This document shows positions 19,731-31,505 of a DNA stretch of 64,000 nucleotides, one piece after another (position 1 is the first letter of the stretch; each line of letters opens with the position of its first letter). The position numbers and the translations under genes are program-made. The notes under the pieces are model-generated. The model worked only from the letters and a program-made list of their open reading frames with translations, had not been told where the DNA came from and did not search any database. Origin of the DNA: Canna indica (taxonomy: Eukaryota; Streptophyta; Magnoliopsida; Zingiberales; Cannaceae); NCBI GenBank assembly GCA_034359265.1, contig CP136890.1, forward strand, positions 44,676,501-44,740,500, read 5' to 3'.

Positions 19731-20917
19731 AGTTCTTGAAGCATGAAGGTCGCAGGTTCGATAAAAGAGGGAAGTCAGTTTTGTGGTTCGCGGCCTCGAT
19801 CTCGATACGACATACATTTACGATGACTTATAGAAGTTTGACGTGTTCACCAAAGATGCCATGGATGAGTCTAGAGAACACATGAAAAGCTCTTCAAGTT
19901 AACACACGTTGAAGGCTGGAACCCGGAAACGAAGCGCACAAGAAGAAAGCTAAAAAGAAAAGCTCAGCCCAGGTTCGGTCGACTAGTCGGTCGATCGAAT
20001 GAGGTCAAAAATTGGTAGAGGCCAATTTGGTCGATTGGTCGGTCGACCGAATGTTGCCTGAAAGTGGCAGTAGGCTTTCGGTCGCTCGGTTGGTCGACCG
20101 ACGATCGAACGACAAGCGACCGAGCGTCGGCAACAGTCAGAAATATGCCCGTTGACGAGCCCTTTGTTTGGGGGGTTATAAAATCCCACCCCAAACTCTC
20201 TCACAAGATGTTAATGATGCTTCTAAGCCTCAAAGAGTGATCTTTAGCATCTTCTAAGCTCTCTCTTGATCCAATCCATTTAACCTAGCTCTTGATCCGT
20301 CAATCTCAAGTGTTCTTTATTGGAGGGCTCCTCAAAGGTACTAGGCCCAAGAAGAAGATGTGCTTTCATTGTGATAAGTTCTCTTCGCCTTCTTCTTGTA
20401 ATTGATTTCTTTTGATTTGTTTTTACTTTCACTTACTTGAGCTTGTAAGAAGACCGAGTGTTGGGTCTTGTGATTGAGTGGTATCCTTATCAAAGAAGGT
20501 GTAAAGCCACTTGTGTAAACTAAGTTAGGAGTAGATCTTAGGAATTGAGGTGGGAACGTTCACTCAGTAGGAAGGTGGTATACTTCTGGGTGTGGAAGTG
20601 CCTTCAAGGTGAGAGTTGTGTCTTTTTGGTGTAAAGTCCTCGATTGTAAGCTACTCATAATTTAGTGGATTTGGGTGTAAAATTCTAAGCGCAGTGCTTA
20701 GGTAGTGAAGTAAGCATTGGGGCCGAACCACTATAAATTTTTGTGTTAGCATTGATACTTTGTTTGTGTTAATTGCTTTATTAATAATTTGTTTCATATT
20801 TAATCATTCAATTGCGAATTGCCTAATTAATTTAAGAAATGATTAAAATTGAATATTGGCTAATTGATTTAGTTAACACACTATTCACCCCCCTCTAGTG
20901 TGGCCATTTCCCCAACA
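19731..20917 (+). repeat. Copia A 3' LTR, first ~75 bp missing
   Basis: Aligned with 8880-10075 and ending CCATTTCCCCAACA directly before the CCCGT duplication. TATA box at 20177-20184. The dyad array lies at about 19975-20130. Confidence 0.83.
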
Positions 20918-20922
20918 CCCGT

Positions 20923-21739
20923 GCCAGGATGGGCCGCCCTCTAGCAATATCACGTGTCGTGCCAGACATGTCCTGACTGGCAATGGGGCTGACTGGGCTC
21001 GGGACTGGGCCGACTCGAGCACGACCCATTGGAGGCACGAAGATGTCAGTCAAATAGAGGTAAAAGTGTAAATATTGAATTTTGCCCCCAACAATAATTG
21101 ATCGGCTACAACAGAATCAATTTGATCCAGAATAATGTTATTTTATACTCTAAATTACCATTTAGTTTAGTAAATTATGTTTTGTATTATTTAATTATTT
21201 ATCAAAATAAATTAATAATATTTAATTATTGTATAGTACTAAAAAATAAAAATAAAAATACAAAACGACATCAGCTCTCAAATTTATAACTTTGATATTT
21301 ATTCCATCTCCAATCGATAACTCTACGTCGACCAAATTAATTATTTTCTAATACTTAAATTATTGCATTTGCGGCCTGTAATCTTGTATTGCGAGCTTTT
21401 TAGGCTGCAATTCCATTTGCAACCTGCAAATGATATTAGAAACTCAAGTTGTAACTACTAAATGATGCAAAAGATTTTTGCAGCCAACCAAACAAATTTT
21501 TTGTCTAAATGCTGCGACTAGAGTTGCAGCATTTGCACTTGCAGGCAACCAAACACCCCCTTAGTAAATTTAATGTCAACTATATAAATCTATCATGGAG
21601 TTTGTAGCTTAGTAAATCGTTCTCAACCTATTTACATATTCATATTTAAGAGAACATTTTCTGGAAAAGGAACACATTTTTTTTAAAAGAAAAATAACTA
21701 TAATATAGCCATTACAAAACGTACATAGACGTGGAAATA
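20923..21739. other. Right half of the Harbinger-type element and flank
   Basis: GC-rich GGGCTCGGGACTGGGCC-type repeats (20923-21050), then AT-rich non-coding sequence to the right inverted end at 21560. From 21564 to 21739 there is no gene. A 17-bp sequence TATTTAAGAGAACATTT at 21643-21659 also occurs at 8414-8430. Confidence 0.45.
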
Positions 21740-22795
21740 TGTCACACCCCAACTGAGGGGAGTGTGACCGGCCAGGGCCTACATCCTACCCTGTAGCCTA
21801 CTGTCTACACTAACATATAAGAAACCAGAACATATCGATAAAAAGAAACCACAACGAAATCTTTATCTAAAGTTTTCAAAGTTCACAATATATGTTTTCA
21901 AACCAAAGAAGAAAACAAACATCATAACAAATAGAACATCTCAAATATCAAAGTTTTACAAACTTTTCCAAAACAGAATGTTAGTGCAGAAAAGGAAACA
22001 ACTACTATAAGACACTGGACTATTACCCAAGGACGCCGCTACGAGATACGACACCACCACCTACCCTCCAGCTGCGCCATGCCGATAAGCCAAAATCACT
22101 GCTCGTGCTCTACAAAAAAACAAAGAAACAAACTGTGAGTCCACTTGGGACTCAGTGAGCGGTTCTTGCGAACCTCCACATATTCCTCAGTTACTCATGC
22201 ATAACATATAAGGCAACATAATGTATATTCAGGGAGGTAAGCTACTTTTAATGTGACTACTAATCCCATGGGTCATTCTGTATACATAGTATATGTGAAA
22301 ACCTGCCATCTTGGCCTATCAAGCCTCCGGCATTCGGCCCTTGGGCCTACTTATGGTATAAAAATCCCGGCTACAGTCGGCCCTACCAAACAAGGTAGAA
22401 TCACACTGGCCGTTCGGCCACATCATATCAAGATGTAAACTACAAAATCCCTTGTGCAACTCAAAGATGAGTCGCACGGCACAAGGATGAGGGATTTTAA
22501 TCCCTCATCTAGCCTTCCATATAAGCTCTTGACTCACTTGACTCCTACTCAAGACTCGACTAAACTCGAACTCGACTTGGGTTCCGACTCAACCCACAAC
22601 ATGAGTCGATTTAAACTTGATTTAAGGTATGATTGCATAAAAGGAAAGCCAGTCACCCAATTAAATTTCATACACCAATGGTCGAGTAATACCTTTTCAC
22701 TCGAGGTGATTCTGAGGCTCGACTCGACTATCCCCGGGTCCGGCTCGTTGCACCAAAACAAAATTTTATATTAGGAAATTTTTCCGGGTCTTACA
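21740..22795 (-). repeat. Gypsy solo LTR
   Basis: On the minus strand it starts TGTAAGACCCGG and ends GGGGTGTGACA, matching the ends of the LTR at 36162-38871, and is flanked by a perfect 5-bp duplication AAATA (21735-21739, 22796-22800). No internal domain is attached, so it arose by LTR-LTR recombination. At 1056 bp it also lacks about 1.6 kb of the LTR middle. Confidence 0.87.
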
Positions 22796-22800
22796 AAATA

Positions 22801-22940
22801 TATGCACAAGGCGCATTACAAAGCATATATATAGACACAAAAATAGGTCCAGAAAATACTATAACTAGGGGTTGAACCCGTGATCTATTGATAACATATC
22901 CGGTGTCTCACCACTAAGCTTCTAGTGGGTCAACAAAAAT
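22801..22940 (-). mobile_element. SINE-like, tRNA-derived piece
   Basis: On the minus strand a box A-like AGCTTAGTGGTGAGAC (about 22907-22922) is followed some 30 bases later by a box B GGGTTCAACCCC (22868-22879), the spacing of an RNA polymerase III promoter from tRNA, then a short T-rich tail region. This is the head layout of plant SINEs. The rest does not fold as a tRNA gene. The tail is disturbed by the solo LTR next to it. Confidence 0.45.
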
Positions 22941-25411
22941 AAAGAAAGCTTTATTTAACAAGTTTCAAGTACACCCGTGATCTTTAGCATTTCATTTCCT
23001 ACATGAGTCCATCTTAAAAGCAGATATACCACTAATCTATGATCATCTACAAGATTCTTAAGTTGTCAAGGTGCTTGCCAAGAAGATACTTCACTAAATG
23101 AGACAAATATGACACAAAAATTATACCAAGCATATAAACAATATTTCAAATCAATGCTAAGATAATTTATAGTGGTTAGGGACCCTTCTCTACATCCACT
23201 ACCTTGGCTCACCACCAAGGTGAAAGGAATAGTGCCCTCAAGCCAATCAAATGTCGATGCATTGAGGGACTATTCAAGGGTAATGAATATAATGAGATAA
23301 ATTTTCATCATATGCTGCATCTTTAACTATTAATAGATTATGATTAACCCCATGAACCAGATGATGATTCTAGGGCCATGATGAGATCATGTCAGTGAGA
23401 CCTAAAATCTAGAGGCCTTAGTTCAAAATGTTACTAGTTGTAGGATCACCGAGTAGGAGATCGGTGGCTCCGGTAAGACTAGCACACTTGGTACATGTCC
23501 TATCTAGTGGATAACTGATCTCACAATTACTTATGAGGCATCATTATTGTACAAGTGTAGGTGCTCATTAGAGAATGAGTTCACTGAACGAACTCGCTCG
23601 AGGAACGCCAAATGGAATCCTTACTTAAGTGTCAATATGTTGTTCCTCAAGTGATAGTAGGTGCAAGTAATCCTCGAACCTGAGGTTGTCATGGTCACCT
23701 TGTGATTGATGACCTATTGCTTTGGTGTTTCTCTAGTATGGCTCACAGAGATGTGCGTCAGATACTCTGGGCATAGTGAGGCTTTCATGGTGGGCGAGCA
23801 ACCAACAAGGAATCAGTTACTCTTAGGAAGAGGAGAGAATTTCATATGTCCTCCAACAAGTGTCGTCTCGAGAAATCTATGGCCAGAGTAGATATAAAAG
23901 TTGAAAAGGGGTTTCCGACTCTTCATCATTGAGACAATGACTTGAGATGGTGGATTGCATATGAATCAGTATTGGGGTTTGACACGATTTCATTTGATGA
24001 GGTCGGTCAATTCAAAATTGGAGGGAGTCAGCTATTTTGAATAATCGATTATAACCAAGGGTTTTATGGTCAGCTGCCCCTATTCCTATTTGAAAGGGGC
24101 GGCCACAATATTCCAAATGGGATGGGCGGCTCCTAAGCAAATATATCAAGGATATATTTCCTTGTATGCTAATATATCAAATAAGCCTCTCTACTAATTT
24201 AGGAATCTCATTCCGATAAGCCATTGACATAAATTTCCACATATAGACTATCTATATATGATAGTTCTCCAAATAAGGAAATCTCGGTCTATATCTCATA
24301 TCGACGTTTCTCATTCGGATCCAACTAATCAATCGATTCTTCTGGTTGTGCTAGCATCCTTGCAATCTTATTGCAAGCCGAATCAGGTAATTGATTCCTA
24401 ATTAACTGCCTTAATTGGAATCAATTCATTTTTAGCTAGAACGAGCTCTATTATGTGTGACTAACTAGGTTCATCACTAATTGGCAATTAGATTAGGATA
24501 CCAAAACTTTGACATAATCAGAAAACTCTTTTCCTCACCTAGGGTAAAATCCCCTAGATACCCTTGGTTCTCATAAGTCATGGGTAACGTCTAGCACAAC
24601 ATGCCATGACTAGCCAAGTAGTACTGACGAATGCTTTGAAAGGAACATTCTGATGAATCAAACGATCATACTTACCGTGCACTCATATCATTTCATTACA
24701 AGGTACTGATCCAGCCAGGGTCATGGCTAGTGTCAAACCCTATAGCTTAGACCATATGGATTCGTCTCGGTTTCTATTCTTGATCTGAAGGACATAAACT
24801 AGAAACCCTTTTCTATTTAAGTCTTCAATACCTTGGCCAAGAATTTATTGATCAAGAACAACCTCATATCCATAGGACCTTATCCCTATTTACCTAGGGT
24901 AATGAATCCCATCTTGACTGGTCACCTATCTCCACGCATAACTGACTAGAGCCACATAAAGTCGACTGCTCATGCAAAGCACGAGCATATAAGCAATAGC
25001 AAACTCTAGCCACCTATGCACAAGATAATCATGCCATCTCAGGTCAAAGAATCATATGCACTAATATGATTTAGATAATGTTTCAATGACATTGGCAAAA
25101 TACCATGTGAACATTATCTATGTGTCATGTTCGACCTGCTTATCTCATAAGTGTCCACATATCTGTTTTGACATCCAATGTCATGTAGCATGAGACTCAC
25201 TACTCCATCTTCATTAGTATCTCATACCAATCATGGAAACAGATAGAGGTGACGATCTTCCGATATAATAATGCCACGTTGTTATTCTTACGATCGTGAA
25301 TAATTTTAACAACTTCTACTAGAATACTTCGTCACTCATATTCTCAACTCTTGAGAATGAAGTATTCTAACAAGTATGTTCTGGACTTATTATAAAAAGC
25401 ATACACATCTT
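22941..25411 (-). mobile_element. Unassigned LTR-like block
   Basis: About 2.5 kb with no coding frame. On the minus strand, around 23230-23160, it carries GAGCCAAGGTAGTGGATGTAGAG then ACCACTATAAAT and TTAGCATTG, the U5 pattern of the type 1 and type 2 copia LTRs here, so it is probably the LTR of a related copia. It lacks the TGTTGGCC start and ends in broken junctions on both sides. Confidence 0.4.
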
Positions 25412-27787
25412 TAAGACACTGTACTATGACCCAAGGACGCTGCTACGAGATATGGCACCACCACCTGCCCTCCCCCTGCACCATGCCGACAAGCCACAAT
25501 CACTGCTCATTCTCTGCAAAAATAAGGAAACAAACTGTGAGTCCACTTCGGACTCAGTGAGCTGTTCTTCCGAACCTCCACATATTCCTCAGTTAGTCAT
25601 GCATAACATATAAGGCAGCATTGTATATAATCAGGGAGGTAAGTTACTTTTTTAAAATGCGACTACTGGCCCTATAGGTCATGCTGTATAAACTATGTAG
25701 GTAAAAACCTACCATAACGGCCTATCAAGCCTCTGGCATCCAACCCTTGGGCCTAATCATGGTATAAGAATCACGGCTATAACCAGCCCTACCATACAAG
25801 GTAGAATCACACTGGCCGTTCGGCCACATCATATCAAGATATAAACAATAAATACCGGGCCATCGACTAGGATGGTCTACTAGTCTCCGGACACCGTCTA
25901 TGGTAGGGATAGCTAGTCCCACCCAACTGGGGTCTGACACTTAGCGGGCCCGCTGGTGCATCTCAAGACCCAATCACTGGCCGAGTTAAGCATTGGTCAT
26001 TTCTGACCTCCACGCTTCTCGCGCGGACCATCTCAAGCACATCACACAATCAAGTGTCCTAGGGTTTACTTATATACATTTCGGGCCGTTGCCCGTATCC
26101 GGCCCTAATCCGGCCTGCAGGGTCAATAATTCAATGATGTCCTTCCAAAAACGTGTACACCTAATAATACTAGGCTTCCAAAGATGAATACTGGAAATCC
26201 TTGAAGTTGTATCATTTCCTAGTTCAGTTTCCATATCTATTATGCACCTTACGATGTCCTACATGTTATCTAGCGTTATACGCTACCTTGGGTGAGGAAT
26301 TCTGTGAACCGACCTTAGAATTCCACCCCTGAACATTTCCGGACAGCATATATGAAATAAAGAACGGTAAACATAATTCACAACAACTACCATGTATAAC
26401 TACGAGGTTCAACGATAAAAATTTATATACTGCATATAGAATTAAATTCAATATGGAACATCGTATCGAGCATGGTAAGAATATCCCAATTGCACTTACC
26501 AAATTAATCATGGGTAGCAACATCATGAAGAACCCGAATTAAAGAGGCAATTAATTCAGTGATTAAAACAATAAGGAACATACATTAAGCATAGCAACAA
26601 TTTAACATGATATGAGGGATTAAATGAAACCTTTGTTTGAATACATATCCATAAGAGCATTAGCGAGAAATTATGTAACATGAATATGAATTAGCATCGA
26701 ACGGGAAGGTACAAACAAGTACTCATATCATTCGGTTTCCCCTTTTTTTCCCTTGCTCGGCCGAAGCTTGAGCAAGGTAATTCTTGCTCGGCCGAACCCT
26801 ATGGATGGGAAGGGGCTGACATTTCATCCATAATTTATATGCACCAGTCTACGGATCTAATGTTTAACAAGAAACAAAACTGGGAATCATGCATCTTAAC
26901 TTAAACGGTCCACACTCCCCATTCATACCACTGATCGGCCGACTCAAGCAGGGTAAACCCTTGCTCGGCCGAGTCCTCAAATTGAAAGGGGCATGGCTAC
27001 ATCAAGAACACCATATGAAGCTGTAGATCTAGCATATCATGAACACCAAGCGATCTACGGCTGTGAAATGAGCGAGGAAAATTTGGGGAAAATTTTGGCA
27101 TGACCATTCCCCTGTTTCCTCAACTCGGTAGTCCACAAAAATGCAAAAAAAACCACGATCTAATACATTAGATCACATGCACACACATCGATTTAAAACT
27201 CTACTCAAAGAAACTCGTTGATCGGCGAAAACTCACGAAGAAAAATCTAATTTCAAATCTCATAGGGCCGGCCACCCGCCTCCCTTCAAAATCATGATAA
27301 CCACTCACTTAGATCAGATCACGAAGAAATTTTGAAGAAAATGGGCTGCTGATCTCCTCGAGCATCGTCGTGAACTCGGCGTCGACAAGATCTCCACCTT
27401 CTCTCTCCCTTTCTCCCTCTGATTGGGCTGCGTGCGGCTCTCTCTTTGAGCCGCACGGGTGGCTTGGGTAAGGGCTTTTATTCCCCTCATCCAATGACCC
27501 AAATGTCCCTCACTTAACTTGATTTGACTTCTACTCGGTTCGATCCGAGTCCGATTCGGACTCCGGTCCAATCCGCACTCAACGCACTCATGAGTCAAAG
27601 TCGACTTAATAAGACATCATAAGCAAGAAAGGAAATAACCATTGAACCAATTTAACTTCATATTTCCATGGGTCGGGTTATACCTTCTACTCGAGGCGAT
27701 TCTCGCGACTTGACTCATCTAACCTATGATCCGGTGCGCTGCACCAAAGATAGATTTTTATATTAGGAAATTTTTTTGGGTCTTACA
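25412..27787 (-). repeat. Gypsy LTR fragment
   Basis: The minus strand starts TGTAAGACCC at 27787 and follows the 36162-38871 LTR for about 2.4 kb, but its last roughly 250 bp are missing at 25412. The start abuts a copia integrase codon at 27788, so this gypsy inserted into that copia. Confidence 0.82.
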
Positions 27788-30159
27788 GGGAGTGATAATC
27801 GCGGTGAATTTTTTTTAAAAAAGTTTTCCGAATTTTGTGAAAATTTGGGATTGAACATACCATTTCTTCCCCTAGAACCCCTCAACAAAATTGGGTGGTT
27901 GAGAGAAAGAATAGGACCTTGCAAGAAATGGCTCGTACTCTGTTTTAAATCATGTTTTATTGAGACCTAAAATAAAGAAAACTCCTTTTGAACTTTGGCA
28001 TGAAAGAATTCCAAATGTGGGATACTTTAGGGTTTTTGGTTGTAAGTGTTTTATTTTGAACACAAAGGATCATCTAGGAAAATTTGACTCAAAATCCGAT
28101 GAAGGCATTTTCCTAGGACACTCATCTAGTTGTAAAGCCTATAGAGTTTATAATTGTAGAACTATGATTGTTGAAGAATCCATGCATGTAACTTTTGATG
28201 AAACTAATGATTCTTCTAGAAATGTTAAGACAGTGAATGTAGGTGAAGAACTTGACGCTTTAACTTTCAATGAAGAAGAAGTTGAAGATGAGCCTAATGA
28301 AATACCTCATAATGAAGAACTTCATCCTCAACCTCCCTACTTCAAGTTGAAGAACAAGCTTTACCACCACTTCCTAAAGCTAACCGGGTCATAAGAGATC
28401 ATCCCATTGAACAAGTCATTGGAGAAGCCTCAACGGGAGTGGTAACACGTTCTAAACTCAAAAACATTTGTCAACATGTTGCTTTTATTTCTCAAGTAGA
28501 GCCTAAAAATATTAAGGAAGCTATAGATGATGAATTTTGGGTTATGGCCATGCAAGAGGAACTAAATCAATTTGTTAGGAATAATGTTTGGGATTTAGTG
28601 CCTAGGCCTAGTGAACAAATGGTAATTGGAACTAAGTGGGTCTTTAGGAATAAGTTAGATGAAAATGGCCTAGTTGTTAGAAACAAAGCTAGGTTAGTGG
28701 CCCAAGGTTTCAACCAAAAAGTGGGTATTGATTACAATGTAACTTATGCTCCCGTAGCTAGATTAGAGGATATTCACATGCTTTTAGGTTTTGCAAGTTT
28801 TAAAGGTTTCAAGCTATTTGAAATGGATCTTAAAAGTGCGTTTTTAAATGATTTTATTATGGAAGAGGTTTATGTTGGACAACCCCCTGGTTTTGAAAAT
28901 TCTATTTTTCCAAATCATGTTTACAAATTGAAAAAAGCATTATATGATTTAAAACAAGCCCCTAGGGCTTGGTATGAAAGGCTTTCAAATTTTTTAATTG
29001 AAAAAGATTTTAATGTTGGAAAAGCCGATGTTTCACTCTTCATTAAACATGATGATAATGACACTTTATTAGTTCAAATATATGTTGATGATATAATTTT
29101 TGGTGCTACTAATGAAACCCTTTGTGAGTGGTTTGCTAAGTGTATACAAGATGAATTTGAGATGAGCATGATGTGAGAGCTCTCTTTCATGCTTGGACTT
29201 CAAAGCAAGCAAACCAAGAAGGGGATCTTCATCAATCAAGCTAAGTACACAAAGGAGGTAATCAAAAGATTTGGGATGGATGGAGCAAAGATTGCACCAA
29301 CTCCCATGAGTCCATCCACCAAGCTTGATAAGGATGAGGAAGGTATCAAAGTTGATGAAAAATGATACTGAGGTATGATTGGTAGCTTACTTTATTTAAC
29401 AGCAAGTAGACCTTATATAATGTATAGTATATGTCAATGTGCTAGGTTTCAATCTTGTCCTAAGATGTCTCATTTGAGTGTGGTCAAATGCATATTGAGA
29501 TATCTAAAGGGCACTTTTGACTTAGGCCTTTGGTGCCCTAGTAGTGCATCCTTTGAATTGATTGGTTTTTTCGATGCGGATTTTGCCGGTTGTAAGATTG
29601 ATAGAAAAATCACTAGTGGGTGTTGTCAATTCCTAGGGATGAGTTTGGTTTCTTGGTTTTCAAGAAGTAAAACTCGGTTGCACTTTCAACTACCAAAGCA
29701 GAGTATATAGCGGCGGCTAGTTGTTGTGCACAAGTCATTTGGATGAAACAAACCCTACTTGATTTTGGATTGAACTATTCATGTATACCCATTTATTGTG
29801 ATAACACTAGTGCCATAAATTTGATAAAAAATCCCATCTTGCACTCTAGGACAAAACATATAGACTTAAGACACCATTTTCTTAGAGATAATGTAGCTAA
29901 GAAAAATATCTTTGTTGATTTTGTGCCTATCGATAATCAACTTGCGGATATATTTACTAAACCTTTAAATGAAGAAAGCTTTATAAACTTAAGAATGCAA
30001 TTAGGAATTCGTTCTCTTCTAAATATTTGAATTTTGGAAAATTGCATGTAATATTGAGCTTTCTTGAAAATTTGGTTTTCTTGGTATCATCACACTTTTG
30101 TATATGCCTTGTAATGGGGCTTTGCAACTTATTGGTGTTTGCCTATATAGGCATCCATC
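27788..30159 (+). pseudogene. Copia B pol: integrase end, RT, RNase H (Sirevirus-type)
   Basis: Begins mid-integrase at the second catalytic Asp (SDNRGEF, 27790-27810), with the third catalytic region damaged. The reverse transcriptase frame 28439-29176 has the copia order TKWVFRNK, ARLVAQGFNQ, DLKSAFLN and an intact YVDD box (about 29089), then a stop at 29173-29175. RNase H frames (29375-29710, 29743-30030) carry YLTASRP, DADFAG and the terminal LADIFTKPL, with a frameshift near 29670. Gag, protease and the start of integrase are absent, cut by the gypsy LTR. It is closely similar to the pol at 56329-57900. Ends 130 bp before an LTR. Confidence 0.88.
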
Positions 30160-31437
30160 TGTTGGCCTAAGGTTTTCTACCTTGGTCTTAATCTCAGTTT
30201 TGATGATAACAAATATAGAACTAATATTTTATGGAGAATTACTTTTAGGTTCCATATCGATTAGCACTCAATGTCCTCGATTGGAAATATCGAAGAAATT
30301 GGAAAATTGAAAGGACATTGATCGACACGTTCGGCTTCGTCATGGAAATCTCTAGAAGTTCGACATGTGCACCAAAGATGTCTTGGATGAGTCTAAAGAA
30401 CACATGGAAAGCTCTCCAAGTTGACACACGTTGAAGGCCGAAACCCGAAAATGAAGCACGCAAGAAGAAGGCTGAAAAAATCAAGTTCAGCCTAGGTTCG
30501 ATCGATCGGTCGGTCGACAGAATGCGGCAACAAATTGGCAGTAGCCAATTCGGTCGACTGAAGTGCGCCCAAAAGTGGCAGAATGCAGTGGTACCTTGGG
30601 CGGTCAATCCATTGGTCGACGGATGATCGGACGGCAAGCGACCGGGCATCGGCAACGGACAAAAATATGCCCATTGACGAGCTTTGGTGTTTGGAGGGTT
30701 ATAAAAACCCATCCCAAACTCATTCCTAGCCTAATGTTGATGCTTCTAAGTCTCAAAGAGTGATGTTTAGCATCCTCTAAGCTCCTCATTGATCAAATCC
30801 TTCAAACCTAGCTCTTGATCCCTCATTTTCAAGTGTTCTTCATTGGAGGGCTCATCAAGGGTGCTAGGCTCAAGAAGAAGAGGTGTTTTTATTGTGATAA
30901 GTCATCTTTACTCTCTTCTTGTGATTAAAGTGTTTTTATTTTGTTTTGAATTGATTTACTTGAGCGTGTAAGAAGACCTAGTGTTAGGTCTTGTGATTGA
31001 GTGGTATCCTTGGTGTAGAAGGTGTAAAGCCACTTGTGTAAACTAAGTTAGGAGTAGGACTTAGGAATTGAAGTGGGAAAGCTCACTCGGTAGGAAGGCG
31101 GGATACTTTCGGATGTGGAAGTGCCTTCGAGGTGAGTGTAGGGTCTTTCCGGTGTAAAGTCCTCAATTATAAGCTTCTCATAATTTAGTGAATTTTGGTG
31201 TGAAATCCTAAGAACGGTGCTTAGGTAGTGGAGTAGGCATTGGGGCGAACCATTATAAATCTTTGTGTTAGCGTTGATATATTGCTTGTGTTTAAATTGT
31301 TTTATTATTGCTTCTGCATTTAGTCGATAAATTGCATTTTGCCTAAATTGTAAGAAAACATTTAAAATCGGAATTAGGCGATAAGATTTAGTTAACATAC
31401 TATTCACCCTCCCTCTAGTGTGGCCATTTCACCAACA
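30160..31437 (+). repeat. Copia type 1 LTR between pol B and gag C
   Basis: Starts TGTTGGCCTAAGG, ends CCATTTCACCAACA, followed at once by the primer-binding site and gag, so it serves as 5' LTR of the unit to its right. Dyad array about 30490-30660, hairpin AATTGGC-AGTA-GCCAATT at about 30534-30551, TATA box 30700-30708, U5 pattern near 31220-31260. Confidence 0.86.
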
Positions 31438-31452
31438 ATTGGTATCAGAGAG
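31438..31452 (+). other. Primer-binding site of copia C
   Basis: TTGGTATCAGAG follows the LTR end, complementary to initiator tRNA-Met. Confidence 0.75.
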
Positions 31453-31505
31453 AGTTGTAGATTGAGATTTCACCATCTCCTCTACATCGTCTCTCTACCC
31501 GGAAA

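Larger units (their letters stand above)
8801..20917 (+). mobile_element. Copia element A (type 1), interrupted
   Basis: LTRs at 8801-10075 and 19731-20917 share the same sequence in the same orientation. The insertion is flanked by a perfect 5-bp duplication CCCGT (8796-8800, 20918-20922). Only a gag start survives inside (10140-10385). The rest of the interior is replaced by a gypsy element and a MITE-like piece. The first 75-80 bp of the 3' LTR are missing where the MITE-like piece joins it. Confidence 0.85.
8432..21560. mobile_element. PIF/Harbinger-type element split by a copia element
   Basis: The left end GGGGGCGTTTGGTTGGC and the inverted right end (reverse complement GGGGGTGTTTGGTTGCC) form imperfect inverted repeats. 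TTA at 8429-8431 and at 21561-21563 is the 3-bp duplication typical of PIF/Harbinger elements. Without the copia insertion at 8801-20917 (and its duplicated 5 bp) about 1.0 kb remains, in two halves (8432-8800, 20923-21560). No transposase is visible, so it would be non-autonomous. The left half and the start of the right half contain GC-rich GGCTCGG-type motifs that may be an older repeat inside it. Confidence 0.6.

Noticed and set aside
22862..22936. Possible tRNA gene on the minus strand
   Set aside because: Box A and box B are present but no complete cloverleaf with an acceptor stem can be formed, so it was kept only as SINE-like.
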